Made by a program: the position numbers and the translations under genes. Below, piece after piece: positions 16,921 to 26,721 of a stretch of DNA of 64,000 nt (position 1 is its first letter; every line of letters begins with the position of its first letter). Source of the stretch: Ancylobacter novellus (GTDB lineage: Bacteria > Pseudomonadota > Alphaproteobacteria > Rhizobiales > Xanthobacteraceae); contig QFQD01000016.1 in assembly GCA_003241485.1 (NCBI GenBank), forward strand, positions 1 through 64,000, given 5' to 3'. Below the pieces are notes generated by a model. It searched no databases. It saw only the letters and a list, made by a program, of their open reading frames with translations, and had not been told where the DNA came from.

Positions 16921-17943
16921 ATGACCGCTGCCCTCCGCCGGCCCCCCACGCGCCTCTTGCTTACCCGCCGATCCCTTGCCGCGCTGGCCGCCGGTGCTGT
17001 CGCGGGAACCCTGCTGATGTGCGGCGTTGCGGCCGGTCCGGCGCTTGCCGGCGCGCCTGCGGAAATCCGCGTCGACTGGGCGACCTACAACCCGGTGTCG
17101 ATCGTCCTGAAGGACAAGAAGTTCCTGGAGGACGCGTTCGCCAAGGATGGCATCGCCATCCGCTGGGTGCAGTCGGCGGGCTCCAACAAGGCGCTGGAAT
17201 TCCTCAACGCCGGCTCGCTCGACTTCGGCTCGACGGCGGGCGCGGCGGCGCTCATCGGGCGCATCAACGGCAACCCGATCAAGGCGATCTATGTCTATTC
17301 GCGCCCCGAATGGACCGCGCTGGTGACGCGCAAGGACAGTGGCATCACCAAGGTGTCCGACCTCAAGGGCAAGAGCGTTGCCGTCACCCGCGGCACCGAC
17401 CCGCACATCTTCCTCATCCGCGCGCTCGCCGCGAACGGGCTGACCGACAAGGACGTGCGCTTCGTGCTGCTCCAGCATGCCGATGGCCGCCTCGCTCTCA
17501 CGCGCGGCGATGTCGATGCCTGGGCGGGGCTCGATCCCATCATGGCTTCGGCGGAGATCGACGACGGCGCCGTGCTGTTCTTCCGCGATCCCGCCGCCAA
17601 TAGCTGGGGCGTTCTCAACGTCCGCGAGGCCTTCGCGCAGGAGAACCCGGAAATCGTCACCCGCGTGCTCGCTGCCTATGAGAAGGCGCGCAAATGGGCG
17701 GTCGCGAATCCGAAGGAGCTGGCGGCCCTGCTGGAAGGCGCCACCCGGCTACCCGCGCCGGTGATCGCCCGGCAGCTTGAGCGCACCGAGCTCACCTACG
17801 GGCCCATCGGAGAGGCGCAGAAGCAGACGCTCATCGCCTCCGGCAAGGCACTCCAGCAGGCCGGCGTCGTCGCGGCGAGCGTCGACATTCCCGCCACGGT
17901 GGACGTGCTGATCGATCCGCGCTTCCTTTCCCCGGGTCCGTGA
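16921..17943 (+). CDS. ssuA: Aliphatic sulfonate ABC transporter substrate-binding protein
   Basis: This 340-residue periplasmic protein has a long twin-arginine-like leader (LLTRRSLAALAAGAVAG, then AGPALA). The NMT1/SsuA fold is indicated by IRVDWATYNPVSIVLKDKKF, GSNKALEFLNAGSLDFGSTAGAAALIG and KSVAVTRGTDPHIFLIRALA. GGAG at 16911-16914 is the ribosome binding site. It heads an operon continuing with permease, ATPase, SsuD and an FAD protein. Sulfonate is the likely ligand because of SsuD; taurine or another sulfonate is possible. Confidence 0.87.
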   Translation: MTAALRRPPTRLLLTRRSLAALAAGAVAGTLLMCGVAAGPALAGAPAEIRVDWATYNPVSIVLKDKKFLEDAFAKDGIAIRWVQSAGSNKALEFLNAGSLDFGSTAGAAALIGRINGNPIKAIYVYSRPEWTALVTRKDSGITKVSDLKGKSVAVTRGTDPHIFLIRALAANGLTDKDVRFVLLQHADGRLALTRGDVDAWAGLDPIMASAEIDDGAVLFFRDPAANSWGVLNVREAFAQENPEIVTRVLAAYEKARKWAVANPKELAALLEGATRLPAPVIARQLERTELTYGPIGEAQKQTLIASGKALQQAGVVAASVDIPATVDVLIDPRFLSPGP

Positions 17944-17944
17944 C

Positions 17945-18805
17945 ATGAGCGCGGCCGAAGGCATCGTCGAGACGTCAGGCAGCGTGGTGGCGCGCCGCAG
18001 CGCGGCGGTACGGCGCGCGGGGCGACTACCGGGCTGGCATCGCGCGCTGCTTGGCCTTGCCCTGCCGCTCGGCCTTGCGCTCGCCTGGGAACTCGTCACG
18101 CGTGCGGGGCTGAGCCAGGGGCGGCTGCTGCCGGCGCCCAGCACCATTCTGGCGACGCTCGCCGACCTCGCCCGCAATGGTGATCTTGCGCTGCATATCC
18201 GCGCGACACTCGCCCGCGTGGCGGCCGGTTTCGCGCTCGGAGTCGCGGCGGGCACGCTGATCGGCGCGCTGGCAGGGGCCTCCACCCTTGCCCGCGCCCT
18301 CATCGACCCGACGCTGCAAGGGTTGCGCGCGATCCCCTCCATCGCCTGGGTGCCGCTGTTCATCCTCTGGCTCGGCATCTTCGAGGCGTCCAAGGTGACG
18401 CTGATCGCAGTCGGCGTAGCCTTTCCGGTTTATCTCGGCACGCTCGGCGCCATTCTCTCAGTGGACCGCAAGATCATCGAGGTCGGCCGCAGCTTCCGGC
18501 TGAACCGGTTCGACCTCGCCCGCCGCATCCTGCTGCCGGCCGTGCTGCCGCATTACATCGTGGCACTGCGTTCCGGGCTCGGCCTTGGCTGGATGTTCGT
18601 CGTCGCCGCCGAATTCATGGGCGCGTCGGAGGGCCTCGGCTATCTGCTGGTCGACGGCCAGCAGCTCGGCAAGCCCGCGCAGATCGTTGCCGCCATCGTG
18701 GTCTTCGCCGTGCTCGGCAAGCTCACCGACGCGCTGCTGGTCCTCGCCAGCGCACCGCTGCTGCGCTGGGAAGACACCGCCCACCGCGCCGCGACGGAGG
18801 GCTGA
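17945..18805 (+). CDS. ssuC: Sulfonate ABC transporter permease
   Basis: This 286-residue permease of the SsuC/TauC type starts 1 base after the ssuA-like stop. The EAA-like loop EVGRSFRLNRFDLARRILLP is clear and about six membrane segments are present. The N-terminal ~35 residues are a basic cytoplasmic extension. Confidence 0.9.
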   Translation: MSAAEGIVETSGSVVARRSAAVRRAGRLPGWHRALLGLALPLGLALAWELVTRAGLSQGRLLPAPSTILATLADLARNGDLALHIRATLARVAAGFALGVAAGTLIGALAGASTLARALIDPTLQGLRAIPSIAWVPLFILWLGIFEASKVTLIAVGVAFPVYLGTLGAILSVDRKIIEVGRSFRLNRFDLARRILLPAVLPHYIVALRSGLGLGWMFVVAAEFMGASEGLGYLLVDGQQLGKPAQIVAAIVVFAVLGKLTDALLVLASAPLLRWEDTAHRAATEG

Positions 18806-18808
18806 GCC

Positions 18809-19567
18809 GTGCTGCGCCTTGAGAATATCGGCAAGACCTATTTCACCGGCACGCAGGCGCTGGCCCACCTCACCCTCGATGTGGGCGCGGCGGAGATTGT
18901 CGCTGTGGTGGGCGGCTCGGGCTGCGGCAAGAGCACGCTGCTGCGCCTCATCGCCGGGCTCGACCGCCCGAGCGCGGGCCGGATCCAGCTCGACGGCGAG
19001 ACGATTGTGGCGCCGCATCCCGCGGTCGGTATCGTGTTTCAGGAGCCGCGCCTGCTGCCCTGGCTGACCGTGGCGCAGAATATAGGCTTCGGCATCGCCC
19101 ATCTGCCGCGCGCTGAGCGCACGGCGCGGATCGAGGCCGCGCTGGAGCGCATCGGCCTTTCCGGCCACGGCACGCGCTGGCCGCGCGAACTCTCCGGTGG
19201 TCAGGCCCAGCGTGTGGCGCTGGCGCGCGCATTGGTCGCCGGGCCGCGCGTCCTCTTGCTCGACGAGCCCTTCTCCGCGCTGGACGCCTTCACCCGCGCC
19301 GACCTGCAGGAACACCTTCTCGCTCGGTGGGAGGATACCCGCCCGACACTGGTGCTGGTCACCCACGACATCGACGAGGCGCTGCTGCTGGCCGACCGCA
19401 TCGTCGTCATGCAACCCCATCCGGGCCGGATCGGGGCCGTCTTCACCGCCGGGCTGGCGCGTCCCCGCATGCCCGGCGCGCCCGAGTTTGAAGCCCTTAA
19501 ACGCCAGATACTGAATGTCCTCGGCCCGGTTCGCCGCCACGCGGCTGTTCAGGCCGCCGCAGAGTAG
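18809..19567 (+). CDS. ssuB: Sulfonate ABC transporter ATP-binding protein
   Basis: This 252-residue ATPase starts at a GTG 3 bases after the permease stop. Walker A GGSGCGKST, signature LSGGQAQR and Walker B VLLLDEP are intact, followed by the THDIDEALLLADRI switch typical of the SsuB/TauB group. It powers uptake for the downstream desulfonation enzyme. Confidence 0.92.
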   Translation: MLRLENIGKTYFTGTQALAHLTLDVGAAEIVAVVGGSGCGKSTLLRLIAGLDRPSAGRIQLDGETIVAPHPAVGIVFQEPRLLPWLTVAQNIGFGIAHLPRAERTARIEAALERIGLSGHGTRWPRELSGGQAQRVALARALVAGPRVLLLDEPFSALDAFTRADLQEHLLARWEDTRPTLVLVTHDIDEALLLADRIVVMQPHPGRIGAVFTAGLARPRMPGAPEFEALKRQILNVLGPVRRHAAVQAAAE

Positions 19568-19576
19568 GAAAGCACC

Positions 19577-20755
19577 ATGTCCCTTGCCGCCTCGTTCAAT
19601 GACGGACTGAACGTCCTGTGGTTCCTTCCCACCCATGGCGACGGGCGCCATCTCGGCACCGGCGTCGGCGCGCGCGAGGTCGATATCGACTATCTGCGCC
19701 AGGTGGCGCAGGCGGCGGACCGGCTGGGCTATTACGGTGTGCTGATCCCCACCGGGAAAAGCTGCGAGGATTCCTGGCTGGTGGCCTCCGCGCTCGCCCC
19801 GGTCACGAAGAACCTTCGCTTCCTCGTGGCCGTGCGGCCCGGCCTTGCCTCGCCCACCCTCTATGGCCGCATGACGGCGACGCTCGACCGCATCTCCGAG
19901 GGGCGCCTGCTCATCAACATCGTCACCGGTGGCGACCCGGTCGAGAATGCCGGCGACGGCATCTTCCTGAGCCATGGCGAGCGCTATGAGGTGACGGACG
20001 AATTCCTGCAGGTCTATCGCCGCCTGCTGGCCGGCGAGCACGTCACCTATTCCGGCAAGCACATCAAGGTCGAGGACGCCCATCTGCTGTTTCCGCCGCA
20101 GCAGCCGGGCGGTCCGGCGCTGTATTTCGGCGGCTCCTCGAATGCCGCCAACAAGGTCGCCGCCGAGCATGTCGACAAATATCTGACCTGGGGCGAGCCG
20201 CCGGCGGCGGTCGAAGCCAAGATCAAGGAGGTCCGCAAGCTCGCCGAGGCCGAGGGCCGCAAGGTGAGCTTCGGCATCCGCCTGCATGTCATCGCCCGCG
20301 AGACCGACGCCAAGGCGTGGGAGGCGGCAGAAGACCTCATCCGCTATCTCGACGACGACACCATCGCCGCCGCGCAGAAGGTGTTCTCGCGTCTCGATTC
20401 GGTCGGTCAGGCACGTATGAGCGCCCTGCATGGCGGGCGTCGTGACAAGCTGGAGGTCAGCCCCAATCTGTGGGCCGGCGTTGGCCTCGTGCGGGGTGGC
20501 GCCGGCACGGCGCTGGTCGGCTCGGGCGAGACCGTGGCCCAGCGCATCCGCGAATATGCCGATCTCGGCATCGACAGCTTCATCTTCTCGGGCTACCCCC
20601 ATCTGGAGGAAGCCTACCGCGTGGCGGAACTGGTGCTGCCGCGCCTCAAGCTCAACCACCCCATCGTGCAGGGGAGCGGCAAGGTGAACACGGGTCCCTT
20701 CGGCGAGACCATCGCCAATGACTACAGGCCACCGGTCCGCGCGGCGCAATCGTGA
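19577..20755 (+). CDS. ssuD: FMNH2-dependent alkanesulfonate monooxygenase
   Basis: This 392-residue luciferase-fold enzyme is near the usual SsuD length (about 380-390). Visible signatures are [17 protein letters not shown] at the N-terminus, [14 protein letters not shown] with the conserved Cys63, [17 protein letters not shown], and [15 protein letters not shown]. SsuD uses FMNH2 from an SsuE-type reductase to oxidise alkanesulfonates to aldehyde plus sulfite. The reductase partner is at 16150-16767. The stop overlaps the next start as GTGA. Confidence 0.93.
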   Translation: MSLAASFNDGLNVLWFLPTHGDGRHLGTGVGAREVDIDYLRQVAQAADRLGYYGVLIPTGKSCEDSWLVASALAPVTKNLRFLVAVRPGLASPTLYGRMTATLDRISEGRLLINIVTGGDPVENAGDGIFLSHGERYEVTDEFLQVYRRLLAGEHVTYSGKHIKVEDAHLLFPPQQPGGPALYFGGSSNAANKVAAEHVDKYLTWGEPPAAVEAKIKEVRKLAEAEGRKVSFGIRLHVIARETDAKAWEAAEDLIRYLDDDTIAAAQKVFSRLDSVGQARMSALHGGRRDKLEVSPNLWAGVGLVRGGAGTALVGSGETVAQRIREYADLGIDSFIFSGYPHLEEAYRVAELVLPRLKLNHPIVQGSGKVNTGPFGETIANDYRPPVRAAQS

Positions 20756-22185
20756 CGGCAACGGCGCCGGTCATTTCGGCGGAGGTGAGCGATACGCGGG
20801 TCGCCATCATCGGCGGCGGGTTCTCCGGGGGCGCTGTCGCCTGGCACCTGCTGCGCCGGCGGCCGGACCTTGCAGAGCTGGTGATTGTCGAGCCGCGCGA
20901 CGAGATCGGCCGGGGCGTCGCCTATGGTGCCGGCGATCCCAACCACCGCATCAACGTGCCGGCGACGCGCATGTCGCTGCAGCCGGATGCGCCGGACCAT
21001 TTCAACGAGTGGCTGGAGGCCTCGGGCGCGCTCGTCGAGGATCCCGCAGCCCGGCATGAGGGGCGCAACTTCCCCTCGCGTGCCGTGTTCGGCACCTATG
21101 TGGCAGAAGCGCTGGCGGGCTACGGGCCGCGCCTGCGTCACATCAAGGCGCTGGCGCAGGATATCGAGCGCGCGTCCGACGGGCGTTATCTCATCACCGC
21201 CTCGGACGGCACGCGCATCCGCGCGGAAATCGTCGTTCTGGCGGTCGCCCATGCCGCACCCACGCCACCGCGCGCGGTGGAGGCGGCGCTGGAGGGGCAT
21301 CCGCGCTATGTGCCCGATCCCTGGCAGGCTGGCGCGTTCGATCGGCTGCGGCCGAGCGACCGGGTGCTCATCGTCGGCACCGGTCTCACCATGGCCGACA
21401 TCGTGGCGAGCCTCGACGCGCGTGGCCACACCGGCGAGATCATCGCCGTCTCCCGGCGCGGCCTGCGCTCGCGCGGCCACCCTTCCGCGCAGCACGATCC
21501 GTTCGGCGATTTCACCAGCCCGCCCATTCTCACGGCGGGGGAACTTGTGCGCCGCATCCGCGCGGCGGTCACGGAAGCGGAGTGCGCGGGAAAGAGCTGG
21601 CACTGCGTGCTCGATCAGGTGCGGTTGCAGGGCAGCGCGATCTGGCGAGGCCTGCCGCTGGCCGAACGCGCCCACCTGCTGCGCCATCTGCGTCCCTTCT
21701 GGGACGTTCATCGCTTCCGCATTGCCCCGCAGGTGGAGGAGGTGCTGGACCGGCGCGCCGCCGCCGGCGCGCTGCGCATCCTCCCCGCCTCGCTGAAAAC
21801 CGTCACGCGGGAGGCGGACGCCATCGCGGTCGAGCTGCGCCAGCGCAGGCAAGGCGCGACTATGCGCGAGAGCGTCGACGCGGTCATCATCGCCACCGGC
21901 CCGGCGCATGGGTCGGTCTTCGCCTCGAACCCGGTACTCGCCGCGCTGCAGGCGCACGGGCTTGCCCGGCCCGACCCGCTGCGGCTGGGCATCGATGTGA
22001 CGCCGGAGGGACGCGCTCTCGCGGGGGATGGTACGGCGCAGCCGACACTTCTGGTCGCCGGGCCGCTGGCGCGCGGCACGATCGGCGAACTCATGGGCCT
22101 GCCGGATGTGACCAACCACGCCATTCGCATTGTCGATGCGGTCGAGCAGGCGCTGGGCGAGGTTCGTGCGGAGCCGGCGGCATAA
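20752..22185 (+). CDS. FAD/NAD(P)-binding protein, translationally coupled to ssuD
   Basis: This 477-residue protein starts at a GTG overlapping the ssuD stop. An N-terminal dinucleotide fold [18 protein letters not shown] is followed by [23 protein letters not shown] and a second nucleotide site [17 protein letters not shown]. This is the NAD_binding_9 arrangement of YdhS/HI0933-like flavoproteins. Its biochemical role is not established. The tight coupling to ssuD suggests an accessory redox function in sulfur acquisition, for example another sulfur-compound oxidation or flavin supply. Confidence 0.8.
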   Translation: MTATAPVISAEVSDTRVAIIGGGFSGGAVAWHLLRRRPDLAELVIVEPRDEIGRGVAYGAGDPNHRINVPATRMSLQPDAPDHFNEWLEASGALVEDPAARHEGRNFPSRAVFGTYVAEALAGYGPRLRHIKALAQDIERASDGRYLITASDGTRIRAEIVVLAVAHAAPTPPRAVEAALEGHPRYVPDPWQAGAFDRLRPSDRVLIVGTGLTMADIVASLDARGHTGEIIAVSRRGLRSRGHPSAQHDPFGDFTSPPILTAGELVRRIRAAVTEAECAGKSWHCVLDQVRLQGSAIWRGLPLAERAHLLRHLRPFWDVHRFRIAPQVEEVLDRRAAAGALRILPASLKTVTREADAIAVELRQRRQGATMRESVDAVIIATGPAHGSVFASNPVLAALQAHGLARPDPLRLGIDVTPEGRALAGDGTAQPTLLVAGPLARGTIGELMGLPDVTNHAIRIVDAVEQALGEVRAEPAA

Positions 22186-22223
22186 GGCGTCGGGCGGCTC
22201 AGGCGCATTCATCGTCAGATTAA

Positions 22224-22250
22224 TCTACTAAAGTTATATATTTATATTGA
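22224..22250. promoter_or_regulatory. AT-rich element upstream of the CRRRC mini-ORF
   Basis: Starts TCTACTAAAGTTATATATTT and ends ATATTGA. It is AT-rich against a GC-rich background and similar in pattern to the element before the ssuA-like gene. It lies 52 bp before the mini-ORF start and is a plausible promoter for it. Confidence 0.4.
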
Positions 22251-22302
22251 CCGCTCCCGCCCGCTCTGGTCAGATGCCTCACCGACACTGAAGAGGGCGA
22301 CC

Positions 22303-22389
22303 ATGACCTGGACCTGTCGACGCCGCTGCGGGCCGCCCAGCCTCTCTGGGGGCCTGCTCGCTGGCGGTACGCTCGCCAGGCTGAGCTGA
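22303..22389 (+). CDS. Candidate 28-aa leader peptide with CRRRC motif
   Basis: This mini-ORF reads MTWTCRRRCGPPSLSGG and ends ...TLARLS, and has a good ribosome site (AAGAGGG 5 bases before the ATG) and an AT-rich upstream element. Cys codons 5 and 9 flank three Arg codons. Two stem-loops overlap codons 12-26. This is the layout of a ribosome-mediated leader sensing cysteine (or arginine) charging, and it stands next to a sulfur-acquisition operon. No rightward gene follows for over 300 bp, so if it is a leader its target is missing or decayed. It could also be a chance ORF. Confidence 0.4.
   Translation: MTWTCRRRCGPPSLSGGLLAGGTLARLS
22336..22379 (+). other. Two consecutive stem-loops within the mini-ORF
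   Basis: CCCAG(22336-22340)/CTGGG(22346-22350) with a 5-base loop, then CTGGCG(22361-22366)/CGCCAG(22374-22379) with a 7-base loop. They begin seven codons after the second Cys codon, which is compatible with attenuation. Confidence 0.4.
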
Positions 22390-22703
22390 CGCTTCTTCCT
22401 TTTCGTTCCCGAGCGTCGTGGATGGTGAGACCCGCGACGAACTTGAAGGCCCGGCATTCGGCCCGTCTCGACGGTGCCGGTGTCGGGCCCTTTTCTCACC
22501 GCTCTCGATCCGGTGGTCGAGTTCGTCCGGTCAATCCGTCGGGTGCCGGGGCGGCGCGCGCGCAGGCTCTGCGCCCCGTGGTGCTGCCCTCGACGCTGTG
22601 CGCGATCCCAAAAGGCACCTGCATTGCGCAGGGCGCCGGCTTGTCGAGGCCGGTTGCCGCCGCGCCGGTCACATGGCGCGGCGGTGGCCTCAGGCGAGGT
22701 GCG
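22390..22703. other. Non-coding stretch between the mini-ORF and the peptide SBP gene
   Basis: I see no gene with recognisable protein features and no ribosome site. It is the convergent end of the sulfonate region and the leftward peptide transporter operon. It may hold decayed sequence of the gene once controlled by the mini-ORF, which I cannot identify. Confidence 0.35.
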
Positions 22704-24218
22704 TCAGTTCTTCACCGTCTCTTCCAGGAAGAAGCGGCCGAGCGGGTTCTGGTGGAAGTTCTCGATGTTCTTGCGCGTCACGTTGATGTAGGGGCTGTAG
22801 TAAAGGTCGATCCAGTTGACGTCGCCCTTCGCCATCTTCTGCAGCGTGACATACATCGCCTCGCGCTTGGCCGGGTCGGTCTCCAGCCGCGCGGCTTCCA
22901 CCAGGGCCTTGACCTCCTCGTTCTTGTAGCGGGTCATGTAGTTCAGGTTGGTGTCGTGGCCGAGGACGAAGGTGGTCTTCTGGTCCGGGTCGAGGATGTC
23001 GTTGGTCCAGTACATGACCGAGATGTCGTAATCGCCGTTCACCAGCATGTCCCAGCTCTGGCTGGGGTCGACCTTCTGCAGGTTGACGCTCACGCCCGCC
23101 TTGGAAAGCTGCTGCTGCACCAGCACCGCGATCTGCTCGTCGGTCTCCTTGCCGGCGTTGACGATGTAGTTGAGCTTGAGATCGGAGGCGCCGGCGTCCG
23201 CCAGCATCTTCTTGGCCTTCTCCGGGTCATAGGGACGCTGGAGATTGTCGGCGTAGTGATAGAGCGAGCCCTTCGGGATGTAGGAATAGGCGACCTCGCC
23301 AAGACCGAAGGTCGCCGCGTCGACGATGGCCTTCTTGTCGATCGCCATATCGAGCGCCTCGCGGACCTCCTTCTTGGCCAGCGCCCCATGCTCGTGATTG
23401 ATGAGCATGTGGTCCTCGCGGGTGGAGGGATCGCTGATGACCTTCAGGTCCGGGCTGGCCTTCAGCTCCGCCACGCGCGAGAACGGCACGGTGATGGCGG
23501 CGTCGATCTCGCCGGCCTGGATCTTCAGCATGCGGGTGTTGTCGTCGGGCACGACGATCCACTCGACGCCGTCGAGGCTGACCTTGCCGGCGTCCCAGTA
23601 ATTCGGGTTCTTCTTCAGGATGATGCGGTCACCGCGGCGCCATTCGACCAGGCTGAAGGCGCCCGAGCCGACCGGCTTCTCGGCGAAGCTGTCGGCGGCC
23701 GCGCCCTCGACCAGCTTCTTCGGCAGCACCGAGGCGTTGGGCAGCGCCATCATGGAGAGGAACGGCACCGACTTGCTCTTGAGCTTGACCACGAGGGTCT
23801 TGGCGTCGGAAGCGGTGGCGGTGTCGATGATCTTGAAGCTGTCCGACCAGAGCGAGCCCTTGTCGTCGCGGATGCGGGTCAGCGAATAGGCCGCGTCCTC
23901 GGCGGTCACCGGCGCGCCGTCGGAGAATTTCGCGTCGCGCAGCTTGAAGGTGTAGGTGAGCCCGTCATCGGACACCTTCCAGCTCTCGGCGAGGCCGGGC
24001 ACCAGCTTGGTGCCGCTCGCGTCGACCCGCACCAGCACGTCGAACACGTTGGAGAACACCCAGTTGTCGACATTCTGCGCCGACTTGATGGGATCGAAGG
24101 TGGTCGAATCCTCGTTGCGGGCGATGGTGAGCACGCCGGCGGCATGGGCGTAGCTGGCGGAAAGCGAGAGAAGCGCGGCAAAAGCCGCGAGGCGCGATTT
24201 CCTGAAGGCGGTTTTCAT
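22704..24218 (-). CDS. Peptide ABC transporter substrate-binding protein (SBP_bac_5)
   Basis: This 504-residue periplasmic protein has a signal peptide ending ...SASYAHA. The DppA/OppA fold is indicated by LTIARNEDSTTFDPIKSAQN, AESWKVSDDGLTYTFKLRD and FSLVEWRRGDRIILKKNPNYW. It is the last gene of a leftward operon of hydrolase, two permeases and a dual ATPase. In the PipR system of a Pseudomonas endophyte, a related transporter is needed for the response to the plant-derived signal, so this protein may bind a small amide or peptide signal rather than food peptides. Confidence 0.88.
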   Translation of the reverse strand: MKTAFRKSRLAAFAALLSLSASYAHAAGVLTIARNEDSTTFDPIKSAQNVDNWVFSNVFDVLVRVDASGTKLVPGLAESWKVSDDGLTYTFKLRDAKFSDGAPVTAEDAAYSLTRIRDDKGSLWSDSFKIIDTATASDAKTLVVKLKSKSVPFLSMMALPNASVLPKKLVEGAAADSFAEKPVGSGAFSLVEWRRGDRIILKKNPNYWDAGKVSLDGVEWIVVPDDNTRMLKIQAGEIDAAITVPFSRVAELKASPDLKVISDPSTREDHMLINHEHGALAKKEVREALDMAIDKKAIVDAATFGLGEVAYSYIPKGSLYHYADNLQRPYDPEKAKKMLADAGASDLKLNYIVNAGKETDEQIAVLVQQQLSKAGVSVNLQKVDPSQSWDMLVNGDYDISVMYWTNDILDPDQKTTFVLGHDTNLNYMTRYKNEEVKALVEAARLETDPAKREAMYVTLQKMAKGDVNWIDLYYSPYINVTRKNIENFHQNPLGRFFLEETVKN

Positions 24219-24235
24219 GTCGTTCTTCCTCTGGT

Positions 24236-25900
24236 TCAGGCGTTGAGGGCGCTCGCCGGCGGCGCGTGGAGCGGCCGATCCGGGTCGATGTCGGGAATGG
24301 CGGCAATGAGGGCGGCGGTGTAGGCCTCGCGCGGATGGTCGAACACCTCGGCGCAGGCGCCTTCCTCGACGATCCGGCCGTGATGCATGACCACGACCCG
24401 CTCGCAGAGATGGCGGACGATCGCGAGATCATGGGCGATGAAGACGAGGGTCAGGTCCATGGTCTTCACCAGCCGGCGGAACAGATCGACGATCTGCGCC
24501 TGAATGGTGACGTCGAGCGCGGCGACGCATTCGTCCGCGACGATGAGCCGGGGTTCCACCGCCAGCGCCCGCGCGATGCCGGCACGCTGGCACTGGCCGC
24601 CGGAAAGCTGGCGGGGCCGGCGCTCGGCGAGCGCAGGATCGAGCTCGACCAGGCGCAGCAGTTCCTCCACGCGGGCGGGAATGGCGGCCGGTGCCACCTT
24701 GCCCTGCACGCGCAGCACCTCGGCCAGCGTCTCGCCGATGGTGAGGCGGGGATTGAGCGAGTTGAACGGGTCCTGGAACACCATGGCCGCCTCGCGCCGC
24801 AGCCGCGCGAGGGTGACGCCGGGCTTGAGCCGCAGGCTGTCGCCATCAAAGGTCACATGGCCGTCTGAGATCGGGGCGAGCCCCAGCATCGCCCGCGCCA
24901 GCGTCGACTTGCCCGAGCCGCTTTCGCCGACAATGCCGACCGTCTCGCCCGGCATGATCTGCAGCGACACGCCATCCACCGCGCTGAAGTGGCGCTTGCG
25001 GGTGAACAGGCCGCCACCGACGGGATAGCGCACATGCAGGTCGTCGATCTCGACGAGGGGGCGGGGAGCGGGATTTTCCGCCGCCGGGGCAGAGGGCGCT
25101 TGCGCCTCCTCCATCGAGGGATGGCTGGCGATCAGCGCCTGCGTGTAGGGATGCTGCGGCCGTGCGAGAATGTCCCGCTTCGCGCCCACCTCCACCAGCT
25201 GTCCCTGCCGCATCACCGCGATACGGTCGCAGGTCTGCGCGACGACGCCGAGATCGTGGGTGATGAGGATGATGGAGAGACCGCGCGTCTCCCGCAGGTC
25301 CAGCAGAAGCCGCAGGATCTGCGCCTGAATGGTGACGTCGAGCGCGGTGGTCGGCTCGTCGGCGATCAGGATCTCCGGGTCGCAGGCCAGCGCGACCGCG
25401 ATCATGGCGCGCTGGCGCATGCCGCCGGAGAATTCGTGCGGATAGTTCGCGAACTGCCGGGCCGGATCGGTGAAGCCGACCTGCGCCATGATGGCAATGG
25501 CCTCGGCCCTTGCCGCCGCCCGGTCGAGCCTGCGGTGGAACATCAGCCCTTCGGCGATCTGGTCACCCACGCTCATGACCGGATCGAGATGGCTCGACGG
25601 GTTCTGGAAGATCATCCCGATCGCGGCGCCGCGCACCTGGCTCATCGCGCCCTCGCCGAGCGCGAGCAGATCGCGTCCCGCCAGCGTCACCGAGCCGCCG
25701 GTGATCTTGAGCGCGCGCGACGGCAGAAGCTGCACCAGCGAGCGGCACAGCAGGCTCTTGCCCGATCCGCTCTCGCCGACAAGGCCGAGAACCTCGCCCT
25801 TGCGCAGATCGAGGGACACGCCGTCCAGAAGCGTGCGTTCGCCCTCGGTGCCGCTGACGGTGACGGTCAGGTCGCGGACGCTAAGCAGGGGCGCGCTCAT
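24236..25900 (-). CDS. Dipeptide ABC transporter dual ATP-binding protein (DppD-DppF fusion)
   Basis: Two complete ATPase domains are in one 554-residue chain. The first has Walker A GESGSGKS (42-49), signature FSGGMRQR and Walker B ILIADEP. The second has GESGSGKST (325-333), signature LSGGQCQR and Walker [13 protein letters not shown], with Cys in place of the usual Pro after Asp-Glu. The linker at about 263-280 is Ala/Pro-rich. The catalytic Glu is kept in both, so both sites may be active. The start at 25900 overlaps the permease gene stop (25897) as ATGA. Confidence 0.93.
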   Translation of the reverse strand: MSAPLLSVRDLTVTVSGTEGERTLLDGVSLDLRKGEVLGLVGESGSGKSLLCRSLVQLLPSRALKITGGSVTLAGRDLLALGEGAMSQVRGAAIGMIFQNPSSHLDPVMSVGDQIAEGLMFHRRLDRAAARAEAIAIMAQVGFTDPARQFANYPHEFSGGMRQRAMIAVALACDPEILIADEPTTALDVTIQAQILRLLLDLRETRGLSIILITHDLGVVAQTCDRIAVMRQGQLVEVGAKRDILARPQHPYTQALIASHPSMEEAQAPSAPAAENPAPRPLVEIDDLHVRYPVGGGLFTRKRHFSAVDGVSLQIMPGETVGIVGESGSGKSTLARAMLGLAPISDGHVTFDGDSLRLKPGVTLARLRREAAMVFQDPFNSLNPRLTIGETLAEVLRVQGKVAPAAIPARVEELLRLVELDPALAERRPRQLSGGQCQRAGIARALAVEPRLIVADECVAALDVTIQAQIVDLFRRLVKTMDLTLVFIAHDLAIVRHLCERVVVMHHGRIVEEGACAEVFDHPREAYTAALIAAIPDIDPDRPLHAPPASALNA

Positions 25901-26721
25901 TCGTGCACCCCCATGATCTCGCCGAGCGCGTCGCCGATCATCGAGAAGCCGAAGGCGAGGAAGACGATGGAGAGGCCGGGAAACAGGGTGATCCACCACG
26001 CCTGCGAGAGGAAGGCCTGGCCTTCGGCGACCATGATGCCCCATTCCGCCGTCGGCGGCTGGACGCCGAGGCCGAGATAGGAGATCGCCGCGCCCGACAG
26101 CAGCACCAGCACGGCGTCGGACATGCAGAACACCAGCGAGCCCGCCACGGAATTGGGCAGGAGATGGCGGAACAGCACGCGCGGGCGCGAGAAGCCGAGG
26201 CTGACCGCCGCCACTGCGTAATCCGCGTTCTTCAGCACGAGGATCTGCGCCCGTATGAGGCGGGCATAGGAGACCCAGCCGACCAGCGCCATGGCGATGT
26301 AGAAGCTGGAGAGCCCCGGTCCCAGGATCGCGATGATCGACAGCATCAGCACGAGGAACGGAAAGGCGAGGATGATGTCGATCAGCCGCATCAGCACCGC
26401 GTCGACGAGGCCGCCGAAGAAGCCGGCCAGCGCGCCGATGATCGTGCCGATGACCAGCGGGAAGAACACCCCGATCAGCGCCATCTGCAGGTCGATGCGC
26501 CCGCCATGGATGATGCGCGAGAGGATGTCACGGCCGAAATTGTCGGTGCCGAACGGGTGGGCGAGGGACGGCGCCTGCAGGCGGGCCGTCGCGTCCTGAT
26601 AGATCGGGTCATAGGGCGCGATCAGCGGCGCGGCCAGTGCGGCGAGCGCGAACAGGCCGACAATGGCGAGGCCGGCGACCAGCGTGCGATTCATGCGGCG
26701 GGCGGGGGCGGGGGCGCTCAC
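25897..26721 (-). CDS. Peptide ABC transporter permease (DppC-like)
   Basis: This 274-residue permease has the conserved HPFGTDNFGRDILSRIIHGG entry motif of DppC/OppC and the EAA loop AVSLGFSRPRVLFRHLLPNS. I chose the GTG at 26721, which overlaps the upstream stop as GTGA in the style of this genome. The ATG at 26694 (MNRTLVAG) would remove nine residues and is the alternative. Confidence 0.9.
   Translation of the reverse strand: MSAPAPARRMNRTLVAGLAIVGLFALAALAAPLIAPYDPIYQDATARLQAPSLAHPFGTDNFGRDILSRIIHGGRIDLQMALIGVFFPLVIGTIIGALAGFFGGLVDAVLMRLIDIILAFPFLVLMLSIIAILGPGLSSFYIAMALVGWVSYARLIRAQILVLKNADYAVAAVSLGFSRPRVLFRHLLPNSVAGSLVFCMSDAVLVLLSGAAISYLGLGVQPPTAEWGIMVAEGQAFLSQAWWITLFPGLSIVFLAFGFSMIGDALGEIMGVHE

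Noticed and set aside
18458..20761. Long minus-strand open frame (about 767 codons)
   Set aside because: Antisense of the ssuB and ssuD genes, which carry clear motifs on the plus strand.
22422..24323. Long open frame on the plus strand (about 630 codons)
   Set aside because: It is the antisense shadow of the peptide SBP gene in GC-rich DNA; the minus-strand product has signal peptide and family motifs, this one has none.
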